Translations under genes and position numbers: made by a program
Part shown: piece by piece, positions 24,660 to 35,152 of the stretch
Numbering within the stretch: position 1 is the stretch's first letter
How the letters are laid out: every line of letters begins with the position of its first letter
NCBI RefSeq assembly: GCF_000213175.1
Contig: NW_009799179.1
Location: 1,313,713-1,377,712 of the forward strand
Length of the DNA stretch: 64,000 nt
Source of the DNA: Neurospora tetrasperma FGSC 2508
Taxonomy: Eukaryota > Ascomycota > Sordariomycetes > Sordariales > Sordariaceae
Direction: 5' to 3'
The notes under the pieces: generated by a model
What the model was told of the DNA's origin: nothing
Databases searched by the model: none
Seen by the model: only the letters and a program-made list of their open reading frames with translations

Positions 24660-27600
24660 TTACTTCGCTGTGCCTCCAACACCCCCGACACTTCCCCCTC
24701 CACCGTTATTGTTATTGTTATTGTTGTTGTTGTTATTTCCCGTCCAACTCCTCGCAAGCGGACTCCCCACCTTGGGCGCAAACTGCAAGCTCTTTCGTCT
24801 TGCCGCATTCAGCCGCATCATGACTCCCAGGTTTCTTTCACGGGTGTTATTGTTGTTGTTATCACGGCCTCCTCGGAGTAGACCCATTGTTCCTGCCATT
24901 GTGCTCAGCGGAGCAGCAGCAGCAGCAGCAGCAGCAGAAGTTGGTCCCTCGCCGTTGTTGTTGTTGTTGTTGTTGTTGCTGTTGCTATCAACATCCATCT
25001 CATCCTGACTCAAAAATCCAGGGGCAGAGCCAGACCCGACTGAGACGGAAAACAGACTCCTTCTACCGTTACCTGCTGTTGTCGAGGAACCAATAGTGGA
25101 AGGAACAGCATAGCTTAAACTAGGCTTGGGCGGACACGTCATGGCTCCTCTCTCGTGGAAACCTTGAATATCGCGCTCCGGCATCGCTTCCCTTAGGAAC
25201 TTGGCCTCGTGGCCGGCTTCGTCGGCTGGGATCAGGAATGAACCTCCGTCAATGTCAATGTCAATGTCACCACCGCCGCCGGGGTAATCGGTGGTGGTAG
25301 TGGTGGAAGAAGCCGGAGATAGGTTAGCTGCTAGACGGGCGATGGTTTCGGGGGCCGGGGTTTTGGGGATGGGAGAGAAGGTGGACCATTCCCTTTCTTC
25401 TTCTTCTTCCTCCTCTTCTTGAGGTCTCGTGGTGGTTGATGTGGACATGGCGAGGATGGAGTCGCTTACGCGACGGTTGTTGTTGTCGCCACCGGGGGAT
25501 GATGAAGAGGCGTCGGGGGAGGGAGGGGTGCGGATCCAAAGGGAGGAGGAGCGGCGCTTGCTGCGGCCAGTGTTGGTGGTGTTGCCGGGGGTTGTGGGGT
25601 GTTGTTGTTGGGTTTGGCGGGTGGTAGTTGAGGAGGAGAATGATGAGGTGGTCGTGGTTGTGGTAGTGGTCGTCTTGGTTGTGATGGTCGCGCTGGAGCT
25701 GGAACCGGAGCCGGAGGGCACGAGGGTACCGTTGAGATTGGCTAGCGCCTTGGGCTCCATGCTCTTTCTCCTGCGGGCACCACCGCGGGGGATGAAAGAG
25801 AGGTCGATCAAGTAATCGGCTTCGTCTAGCCACTTGTTTTCACGTTCGCAACTGTATAGAAACCGTTAGCATATTGTTCATCACCTAGTTTGTCAGAGAG
25901 ATAATGGGTACTTACTCAAGAACCCAGCTGACTCCCACGCACTGCACAACACCTTGACTCTCCTTGACCTTCTCCAGCGTCCTCTTGCTACCATCCTTGA
26001 ACACTACATGCGTGATACCAATCTTCTGTCCTGGCCCAGAAACCGGTTCATCACCCGAAGCACCAGTAGTGGGATTCCACGACCAGTTCTTTACGCAACG
26101 CGCGCCCATCTGGCCTAGCAGCTCAATAAAGAGCCCACTGGCATCCGCGCCCTCAGCAGTATGCACATCGCAGTACACAACCGCCCCCCTCAACAGCTTG
26201 GGATTGAGGTCCTTGTGAGGAGTACGAGCAGGCGTGTCCATAGCCGACCACTCGACCTCGGACTTGGCGGGCGTGACCGGCTCGGAGGGGACAAAGTCAT
26301 CTTCTTCATCCTCTACCTCTGGTTCCTCGGCAATCGGGGACCCGAACTCGGCTTCGTCTTCTGGGATCTCGGCCAGTGATGCCCCTGCACCCATGCTGGA
26401 GATCCGCCGGCTGCGGCGTCTCTGCCGGCCGCTCTCATCTGTAGTCATCTCGTGACCTTTGGGAGGCGACGGTACAGGAGCGTTATTCTGTCCAGCGACC
26501 ACTTGAGGTGGAGTCTGCTTCAAGGGTGTCTTGAAGGGAGTTGTCTGCTGAGCCGGAGTTTGCTTAGCGGGAGTGGTCTTGGCTGGAGTCTGCTGGATGT
26601 GCACGTCAACCGGCTCATTCTCTTGCTCCTGCTCGTGCTCCTCGGCCTCCTCTTCCACGGTTTCCATATCCTCCTGACGCTCTTCTATGATGACATCAGC
26701 AGTGTCCGCAAATGAGACCCTCGAAAGACTGCTTCTCCCCGACTTCCTAGGTCTGAGAGAACGCGGTGGCGCAGGGTCGGCTCCCTCAGCAGATTTGAGA
26801 GGAACCTTGGACACTGTGTGCACCTCCCTGAGGGCAGCCTGCGGGCGAACGGGGGTGGTCGGGTGAGCAAGAGCAGCGGAAGCTCGTCTGGTGACCCGAT
26901 TTGTCGTGTCAGCCGGTGTGAAGAGGTTGACATTCAGTGGGCGGGTAGTGAACTCGGCCACAGCCGGAACGGCATTTTCATCGCCATATTCCTGGCTCGC
27001 TTCCGAGAGGCTATCAGAGATGCTGTGCTGGCTTCCATCCTTATCGGCGCCATCGGTCGTGTCCATCACATCAGAAATGCGGGCTAGCGCCTCGGCCTCG
27101 GCTGCGAGCTCGACATCTTCGGTGGTGATAGGGATGTCCTCGAGAATTGGAGATTCGTCATCACCGTCAACCATGGCATCAGGGTCGACTTCGGCTTGAT
27201 CGGCATCGGCCATTGCTGTCTCAGCGGAGTCCCCTTCCTCTTGCTCCTCTTCGCCCTTGACAGCCTCGGCAGCCTTGTGAGCATCCTCGTCAACATGTGT
27301 CTCATGTACATCAGCAGAGTCAATGTCCACTTGAACTTCCTCACGTTGCTCCATTTCGACAACCTGTTCCTTTTCCTGAGCCACTTCCATGTTCTTGTCC
27401 TCCTGTTGCTGCTGAACAAGGGTCTCAACATCAGCGGGAGTCTCAGCATCAGCTCTCTCAGAGGGCTGATCTATAGTCTTCTCGGGCGAAGATTCCTTCG
27501 ACTTCTGCTGCTGCTGTTGGCGAGCAACCGAAGTCCCAAAAATCCCCGCCTCTTTCATCGCGGCCACATCGAAGAGTGTCTCCTCCTGCTCGTCCACTTG

Positions 27601-30564
27601 TTGCAACCTCCTTGAACTCCTCCTCTTACCGAACCTGCCTTCCAAAGGAGCCGCAGTGTTGGACTTAGCGGGAGTTACACCACCGTTCCAGCCACTCAGC
27701 TGCTTGGCCAGGGGTGTAAATCCAAGGCTCAGGTTAGTCTCGTTCATTGCGGATGCAGGAGTCTTCAGAGGTGCTTGGGTCTTTGGAGGCGCCGGAGTAA
27801 CTCCGCCGTGCCAAGCACTCAGCTTCTCAGCTAGAGGGGTAAATCCAAGCTTAGCGTTGTCGTTAGCAGCAGCCTTCGATGGGGTAGCCGTGGGCTTCAG
27901 CAGTTTAACCTTGGGGGGTGCCGGTGTAACACCTCCCTTCCATCCGCTCAACTGCTCCGCCAGCGGCGTGAAACCCAGGCCAGAGCTGCTGTTGTCAAAG
28001 CGCATTCTCTTAGTTGTGCTTCGACCAGAAGGTGTCCGGTGACCGCTGTTGACAGAGGGTGTGGCAGCGGGATGAGGATTAGACTTGCTACCCCTTGGGG
28101 GTTGGGCGGGAGTACCGTCCTCGTTCTCTTCAGTAGGGTTGAGGACATCTTGGCGAAGACTGCCGAATGAATGACCGTTCAGCAGATGCTGAGGTGGTGA
28201 CTCGGGAGGAGTGGTGCTAATGCTCTGGTCGATGTCCAAGTAGCTCTGATCATCATTTTCAGGCTGCGGCGTCTCGGGAATGACGATTTGTTCGACGCTT
28301 TCGTTGCCTAGCTCGACCTCATCGAGCTCCATCGAGTCCTCCTCGTCATCCGGCTCGATGACCTCGGGCTCGGCACTCTGCTCCTCTTCCTGGTCTGCCA
28401 TCTCGTGATCTTGATCTTGTTCAGCCTCATGCTCCTCTTCGTGCTCTTCCTCAAGCTTTTCCTGCTCAACCTCGGACTCTTCCTCTTGCACCTCCTCTTG
28501 AACCTCCTCTTGAACCTCCTCTTGCACCTCCTCTTGTCCCTCTTCTTGCTGCGTCCCTTCCTGGCCATGTTCATCTTCAGGTGGGGTTTCTGGTTCATCC
28601 TGAACGGCAGCTTCGGCTTCTTTCTCGATATGCCTGAGAGATCGTCGGCGTCCAGTAAAAAGTAGCCTAGCTGCCTTTGTCGAGGAAGTGAGAATCTGCA
28701 TCGTACGCTCGCCAAGCTCACCAGAAGGACCGTCGTCATCCTCTTCGTCCGCAGAGTCCATCTCTTCGTCCTCCTGCTCCTGCTCGTGGATCTGCTGCTC
28801 ATTCGCCATCTCTTCACCCGCTTCCGCTTGGTCATTATGTTCCTCGTCCTTGGCATCCGTTTCCTGCTCTTTGTGTTCTTGCTCCCGCGCCATCTCTTCC
28901 AGACGCTGCGACTTGCGTCTCGCAGTTCCGAACTTGACAGGTGGGCTGGCGAGCAAAGAGGGCTTGGCTTCAGCAGCAAGTTCTTCCGTAACGGACTGTG
29001 GCTTGACAGCAGACATAGGCACCCTCTTGGCCGGGCTGGCGAAGAGAGAGGGCGGGTTCATCATTCCAGTGTTTGTCGAGATGGTAGCGGGACCAGCAAG
29101 CACACCTCCACCATTGGGCACAGTCGCATTTCCGGGTGGCCTTTTGGCTGGACTGGCAAGAAGACTGGGACCGCTCTTGGCGGGTTGTGCAACGGGTTGC
29201 CCATCCGGTCGGTTGGCGAGTAGGGGCACACCAGCAAACAGACCTTCGACACGCTTTGCCGGGGTCTTGATGCTGTTCTTCCATGGGGATGGCGGAGGAC
29301 GGCGAGCGGGAGAAGCGAGCATCGAGAGATGTTCGGCTGGAAGGAAGTGTGGCTTTAAGACTGAAGGTTCGGCGGAGGCATCCTTGTTGTGATCTGCAGA
29401 TTCGGGATTCGTGGTGGATATTAATGCCGGCGGGGCTTCGAAATCCTTGGGCGGATCCTGTTCAGGTTGTTTCTCCAGTGCCTTCTTGCTGGTCGTCGAG
29501 GCCGGCGGTTTAATGGGAGCTCTGCCGGTCAGTAAGGGCTGCAACAAGGCCGGACTATTCTCATGAATAGCGAGTTCATCCTCCGAGTCGTCGGCGAGTT
29601 TGGCGGCTGCCACTAGTTGGTTAACCTTCTTGGGGCTAAGGGGAAGGGGCTTGTGTTTCATGCCTTCAACCTTGATGCTTTCCTTAGCATCGCCGGGGGT
29701 AGCTGATTGGCCAGAACGAGACACCGGCTTGTTTGTCGCGCCCTTATTAGCAACACCTCTCCTGGCCGTTGATGTTGATCCCTTTACTGCCGTACCCGTT
29801 CGAGTCCTGACTGGCTTTGCGCGAAGCCCTCCGGTATGTGCAATTGGACCTGTCTTCTTCTTTCTTCCTCCCGGAGGCCCAATGTTCTCCTTTTCTGGCT
29901 CCTCAAACTTGACAGTCTTCTTGATGGCGGGCTTTGCGAGCGCTTTAGATGCGGCGGTGGGCGCAGTCGCCGTTGAGCTGGTCGGTCGCGTCCTGGTTGT
30001 GCTGGTGTTTCTGGAGGTGGCTGTTGAGGAAATCTGGTCATCGCCGGGTTTGGCTGAACGCGTCGCGCGAGTGGCCTTGGAGGCAGGTTCTTGAGCTTTG
30101 GTTGGCGGCCTACCGCGCGCGGTGATTACTGGCGGTCTGGTGGAGGCTGATGACGCAGGTCTTGATGCGAGTGAAGACGAGGCAGGTCTCGATGTCTTTG
30201 CAGCTCCGTTGGCTGGATTCCGTGCTCGTGCTCGGGTGGCGCGGGTGGTTGCGAGAGCGGCGGCTGGCAGACGTACAGGTCGCGTAACGGGGGCTGGAGC
30301 AGGACGATGCTTTGCATGATGGTCGTTGTCGTCCTCATCATCGTCGGTCCGAGTCTTTCTCTTGAGGCTTGTCGAGGCAGTGGGCGCGGTGGCTCTCGAT
30401 GGGGCGGTCGTTGCAGATGTCGCGGATGTGGTGCTGGTGGTCGCGCTCCTGGCTCTGGCTGCGGCGGTCATGGCTCTAGCATTTTTGGTGACGGCAGACG
30501 AGGCCACACGCGCTCTCGTCATGCGCTGTTGTGGTTGCTGTGTATTGGGTTTCGGGTCACCCAT
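24660..30564 (-). CDS. Giant AT-hook and BRCT domain nuclear protein (2 exons)
   Basis: Two long open frames are one gene: exon 1 is 25916-30564 and exon 2 is 24660-25851 on the minus strand, separated by a 64-bp intron (GTAAGT..CAG). Splicing turns a premature stop after WVLE into WVLDCERENKW, the typical last helix of a BRCT domain, and gives 1946 aa. The N-terminus is basic with an AT-hook core RGRPP at 150-154. Middle regions carry LLASPAKRP-like motifs (four or five copies), Glu/Gln-rich stretches and three GFTPLA..LS repeats. The single BRCT spans about 1455-1565 (LLRGAVVYC, IGITHVVFKDG, VSWVLD). The 380-residue tail is Ser/Thr/Asn-rich with poly-Asn. BRCT modules bind phosphoproteins in DNA damage and replication; many SP/TP sites suggest CDK control. 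A specific orthologue is not named. Confidence 0.85.
24700..24740 (-). repeat. AAC/AAT codon microsatellite (poly-Asn)
   Basis: A GTT/ATT triplet run on the plus strand codes for poly-Asn near the C-terminus of the BRCT protein. Similar runs occur at 24846-24862 and 24954-24985 in the same exon. Confidence 0.85.
27661..27990 (-). repeat. Three diverged protein-level repeats (GFTPLA..LS..GGVTPA)
   Basis: Inside the BRCT gene three copies of a unit with the cores GFTPLAEQLSGW, GFTPLAEKLSAW and GFTPLAKQLSGW are spaced 43 and 41 codons apart, each followed by GGVTPA. DNA identity is moderate, so this is an old and selected repeat, probably a short linear motif array. Confidence 0.85.
28481..28547 (-). 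repeat. 12-bp minisatellite coding EVQE repeats
   Basis: A near-perfect 12-bp unit repeated about five times gives tandem Glu-Val-Gln-Glu in the acidic part of the BRCT protein. Confidence 0.85.
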
Positions 30565-31755
30565 GATGGGCGATGTGGTGATGTGTGGTTGAAGATATTG
30601 GCGACGAGACTCTTCTTTAGCAAAGAATTAAGGGCGAATCATGAAGGGTGGTTGTTTATGTTTGCGCGGCGGGGTGTTTGTCGCGGTGGTCAGGGTTCCT
30701 TGGTCGACGGGTTGTTAGGGCAAAGCGAATACTCGATGCGATGCAACAAGCAAACGACACAAGGAGGATAACCGATATGCGAAGTGGCGGGAAAAGTGAG
30801 AATGATAAACAGAGAAGCACTTGGCAGAAAGGTGGTGGTGGGTGTGTGTGCAGGATCGCGCTCGAAATCCTAGGCTATTTGCACACCCGAATTTTTGGGG
30901 GGGATTGGATTGGATGGAGGATGCGGGAGGGTGATTCAAAAGTCAACAATTGAGGGAAAGGGAAAATGCAAAAGTGGCACCCTTTGTTGATCAAGGGTCA
31001 CGCTCCTTGGTTGCCCTGGGAAACGACCCACTTTTCGGCTGCGGTGCCTCCACTCCGGCTGCCGTCATGCCTGGCGGGGAAGGTAGTGTACGTATGTACA
31101 GAAGAAGCTCGGGTTAGGGTTATTCTCGCCTCATCCACTCCTCCGTTAGCGGATAATGTATGTATGGTGGTGATCTGATATGTGAGTCCTCTGATATTGG
31201 ATTTCAATATCACCTTGTGAGTCAATACTTTAGGGTGTCTGACATGATGATCTTGTTGTAACATGAAACAGTTGAAGTGAGCAATGTGCTTTCCAATATC
31301 TGCAGTGATCGCTACAAGTATGCATTCTTTCACAGTATGCGCCCATGTCGCAAACAGTATTCCGTTTAACTCAAGTCTCTCTTCCATCCTTCCTTGCAAA
31401 CTTCCCCGATGTCATCGAGAGAACTCATCGTGCCTACACGTTTAGAACTTGAAAGCAGGATTAATGAAGGAGAGCTTGAAGGCTAGGTAATTATACAAGA
31501 ATGGTTTGGATGGATCAAGGCAGTGACTGCAATATCTGGTTTTAACGTTGTCAAGACAATGATACTTGTTTGCGCTCAGGGTTATCGGTGATGGGAATTG
31601 AGCTCCATACAGTGCCCTAACAACCCCATGTCTCATTACTAGTACTCTCAACCCTTACAGTAACTTTCAACTTCAACCCCGAAACCTCACTTCAATTCGT
31701 CATTAAAGACAGTTGACGTCCACCACAACCACTACCCTTTTCACCTCACTCCTCC
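30565..31755. other. Intergenic between divergent BRCT gene and Mdm12
   Basis: A 1.2 kb shared promoter region. Only short ORFs are present. A G-run (30895-30904) and a GTACGTATGTAC palindromic core near 31087 were noted; nothing else is recognisable. Confidence 0.55.
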
Positions 31756-33756
31756 ATGTCAATCGACCTCAACTGGGACACCGTCACCGGCGGCCCCGAC
31801 GGCCAAGAACTCGCCCACAAAATCCGCGATTTTATTCACGAAAAGTTCCAGGCCGTCCCACTTCCGCGTTTCATCAAGTCCGTCACCGTTCACGACTTTG
31901 AGTTTGGCTCCATTCCTCCCGAGATCGAGCTCAAGGATATCACCGACCCCCTTCCCGATTTTTACGAAGAGCAACCCGGTATAGACTCCTCGGAAGAATC
32001 AGACTCGGAAGAAGAAGTCGCCTACGAAAATGAAGGCGAATACCTCGACGACCCAGTCGAGCAGCAGTACGGCAGGCTGAGAGGCGCCTCTGCCTCAGAA
32101 TCACGGCGAAGACTCACAGTAAACAGCAGTACCGGAAGCAGAAATGGAAGTGGCCCCAATTCAGGCAGAGTAGCTTACCTTCCACCGCACCTGAACCCAC
32201 ACTACAGCGGCGGCAGCGGCAACAACAGTTCACAGAGCCTGGACAGAGATGGCAGATATTACCGGGACCCAAACACAGCAGGTCTCGGCGGTCCCGCCCA
32301 CGGCACCAACCACCACCACGCCGACCTAGGCTCTCCCTTTCTCGGCGTGTCCACCCCCGGAATCCCCGGCGGGACCTCCAACCTCAATCTGCATTACTTC
32401 ACCTCGCAATTCACCGCCGGCCTCTCCGGCACACAAACGCCTCTAGCCGCCGTAGCTGGCGCCGCCCACCAACGCGGCCCCTCATGGATTGCAGACCAAC
32501 AACAACAGCAACAAAACAACATACTACCAGGAGCAGGAGGAGGAGGAGCAGGAGGAATGGGAGGACCAGTAGCAGCAGCAGCAGCAGCAGCAGCAACAAC
32601 CCAAGGTCTTCACAGCTCATCCACGCCCAATCTCCGGCTTCACTTCCCGGGAGTTGGAACTGGCAAAAACGCACCGGGACCCAGCCCCCTCACCGGCACC
32701 AGCACCCCATTAGGTACCTTGGGGACCGCCGGCGGCGTGGGAGGCATTGGTCGCGGAATGGGCATGGCGGGCATGGGAAGCATGGCAAGCATGGGCTACC
32801 CGCCGACTGCTCCTGTGCTAGCCATCCCGACGGGTCCGAGACACAAGAGAAATCCTTCTTCGCAGAGCTTGAACTCTGTGGGCGATTATAGCCCGGTTGC
32901 GCCGGCGCCGGCGGAGAGACAAGGGTTATTCTCGGCAGCTGCTGCTTCGCCACCGTCGTCTACGCCATCGCCGGCAGTGGGACTGGGGATTGGGGGAAGG
33001 GGAATTGGGGCGGCTGGTGCTGGTGCTGGTGCACTAGCGACGAGTGGACCGAGACTACAGATTCCCAAGCAAGGGCTGAGGGAGAAGCATAGCGTTTCTA
33101 CCTTGGCACCCAACTCGGCTGGGACAAGTAACAACCGGGCGGGGTCGGCCATCTTGGATGACGATGACGGGTTCTTGGATGGGATGCATGATCATCGGGA
33201 CCACCCGGCTCAACAGCTGGAGCCTGAGGAAGATGAAGAGGAGGAAGAGGAAGGGGAAGAAGAAAGGCAACGGTTTCGGGAACCAAGGGTGGAAGACATC
33301 CAAGCTGTGTTCCGCATCAAATACGCTGGCGATGTCAAGCTCTTGCTGACGGCTGACATCCTGTTGGATTACCCCATGCCCAGCTTTGTGGGGATTCCGG
33401 TGCGGTTGAGCATCACGGGACTCACGTTCGATGGCGTGGGAGTGGTGGCGAATATCAGGAAGAGAGTGCATTTCTGCTTTTTGAGCCCTGAAGATGCTGT
33501 GGCTGCTGTGGGTGGGGAGGAGAACAAGGCTGCTGGGAGCGGGAATGGTTCTGGGATAGGAGGCAGCGACGGGGCAAAGACAAAGATGGGTGGGCTGTTG
33601 CAGGAAATCCGCGTCGAAAGTGAGATTGGGCAGAGAGAAAGCGGTAAGCAGAGCTTGAAGAACGTGGGTAAAGTGGAAAGGTTCGTGCTGGAGCAGGTGA
33701 GGAGGATCTTTGAGGAGGAATTTGTTTATCCTAGCTTTTGGACGTTCTTGGTGTAG
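31756..33756 (+). CDS. mdm12: Mdm12, ERMES complex lipid-transfer subunit
   Basis: An intronless gene of 666 aa. The start [16 protein letters not shown] and the block [20 protein letters not shown] are the N-terminal half of the SMP domain of Mdm12. The second half is residues 510-666, with [32 protein letters not shown] and the conserved end [11 protein letters not shown]. Mdm12 bridges Mmm1 on the ER with Mdm34/Mdm10 on mitochondria and transfers phospholipids. About 400 residues of low complexity (Gly, Ser, Ala, poly-Gln, poly-Ala and an acidic run just before residue 510) split the domain; yeast Mdm12 is only 271 aa. The inserted segment stays in frame without stops, so it appears functional or tolerated. 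It is convergent with Vps28, 51 bp between stops. Confidence 0.95.
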   Translation: MSIDLNWDTVTGGPDGQELAHKIRDFIHEKFQAVPLPRFIKSVTVHDFEFGSIPPEIELKDITDPLPDFYEEQPGIDSSEESDSEEEVAYENEGEYLDDPVEQQYGRLRGASASESRRRLTVNSSTGSRNGSGPNSGRVAYLPPHLNPHYSGGSGNNSSQSLDRDGRYYRDPNTAGLGGPAHGTNHHHADLGSPFLGVSTPGIPGGTSNLNLHYFTSQFTAGLSGTQTPLAAVAGAAHQRGPSWIADQQQQQQNNILPGAGGGGAGGMGGPVAAAAAAAATTQGLHSSSTPNLRLHFPGVGTGKNAPGPSPLTGTSTPLGTLGTAGGVGGIGRGMGMAGMGSMASMGYPPTAPVLAIPTGPRHKRNPSSQSLNSVGDYSPVAPAPAERQGLFSAAAASPPSSTPSPAVGLGIGGRGIGAAGAGAGALATSGPRLQIPKQGLREKHSVSTLAPNSAGTSNNRAGSAILDDDDGFLDGMHDHRDHPAQQLEPEEDEEEEEEGEEERQRFREPRVEDIQAVFRIKYAGDVKLLLTADILLDYPMPSFVGIPVRLSITGLTFDGVGVVANIRKRVHFCFLSPEDAVAAVGGEENKAAGSGNGSGIGGSDGAKTKMGGLLQEIRVESEIGQRESGKQSLKNVGKVERFVLEQVRRIFEEEFVYPSFWTFLV

Positions 33757-33807
33757 CGATGCTCAATACTGCTAGATACCCGTCAAAATCCTGTAACACG
33801 ACTGGCT

Positions 33808-34679
33808 CTACGTAAGTGTGCTCTTGAAGCCCTGATACGCCGAGTTGATATCCAGTTCCAACTCCCTGGCCTGCTCCTCGCTCAGCTCTTCCGTCGCCTT
33901 CATCTGGTTAAGGGTGATCAGCCATTGCACAATCTTGCCCCTATTGTCAAAGTCCCTGTCCGTCACCTTGTTCACCGACTGGATCACGTCTGTTAGAAGA
34001 GGGTGCAGCTGATCCTTGGCCAATAGACCAAGACGCAAGGCATCAAGGAATGTGATGAAGTCCTGAGTGGCTTCGAGAATGAGAGTGCCGCTCGTGCCTC
34101 CAGAAGCGGCAACTGTGGCGGGTGCTGGACCGGAGGAGGCGTTGACGGCCGTTGAGGGCATGCCGACGCGGATGCGTTCGGTTGCGCGAGGAACCTCGAG
34201 CTATGAAGAGGTGTGTGTGTAAGCGAGTCAAACTCATCAAACAGTGAAGTGAGTTCGATTATATACGCACATCCCACTTGGCCTTGAACTCCTCCAAGCC
34301 AACGAATGCCTTGGCGACAGTCTCGTCAGCGACAAGCGATTTGTACTGCTTTAGCGATCTCTCACAGATCTCAGTATAATCGGCCTCGGGGATGGCATCT
34401 TTCAGGAATGCCTTTTCCAGCTCATCCAGAGTGACGATAATACTGAAGATCTCGGCTAATGAGTCCTGGAGGTCACGCTCAGCCCGGGTGTTGGCGAGCT
34501 TCACTTCCTGTTAAAGTGACAATGGCATCATGTTGTCAGTAAATGGACCACCTCGTGACATGACATGGCCAAATACCCGAGTGGGGTTTGTTTACTTCAT
34601 CCAAGTTTATCGTAGCTGAGAGTGTAGTGTTGGGAACATAGCTATGTGGTGTAGGCGCGTATGGCTGGCGGGAAATCAT
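33808..34679 (-). CDS. vps28: Vps28, ESCRT-I subunit (3 exons)
   Basis: Three minus-strand exons, 34596-34679, 34271-34507 and 33808-34200, each ending in phase, give 237 aa, a normal length for Vps28 (yeast 242). Exon 1 encodes MISRQPYAPTPHSYVPNTTL and SATINLDE, the conserved N-terminus; exon 2 the helical hairpin core (EVKLANTRAERDLQ); exon 3 the LEVPRATERIRVG linker and the four-helix C-terminal domain (LGLLAKDQLHPLLTDVIQSV). Vps28 joins Vps23 and Vps37 in ESCRT-I on endosomes and its C-terminal domain recruits ESCRT-II. Introns are 88 and 70 bp. It is divergent from Noc2, with 473 bp between starts. Confidence 0.93.
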
Positions 34680-35152
34680 GATGGACGACTGAGATTGTCA
34701 AGTGTCGTTGTTCTTGTTGTTGTTGGACACTTCATGACGGATGAAATCATGGAACTTGAAGATGACGAGTACCTTGCGGGTGGAAGCACTGAAGCTTCAG
34801 TGGATGGAGAGCTGCGAGGACGTTCCAAGACAAGTGGAAGCTGCATGCGCCGGTCAAGAGTGGATCCCTCACAGTGACAGAAGTGCCCCGCCAGGTGCGG
34901 CGCTAGGTCCAGGAACGAACTAGCGTCTTTACCGATAAGAGCAGCCGATAAGAACCCCGGAATCTAAGAGGAGAAAAAAGTTTGGGAGGACCGCGACGGC
35001 AAGAGCAGAGAGCACGGGTCAGATTTGGTGGTTGCCGACAGGAATTGGCTTCCACTTCCACTTCCAGGTTCACTTCACCAAAGGGAAAAAAAACCACACC
35101 ACACCCATTTGACCAGACTGGACACATCACACCACCCAGCCAGTCGCCCATC
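34680..35152. other. Divergent promoter of Vps28 and Noc2
   Basis: A compact 473-bp region. An open frame upstream of the Noc2 start (from 34982) is a leader artefact. No clear regulatory motif is recognised. Confidence 0.55.
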
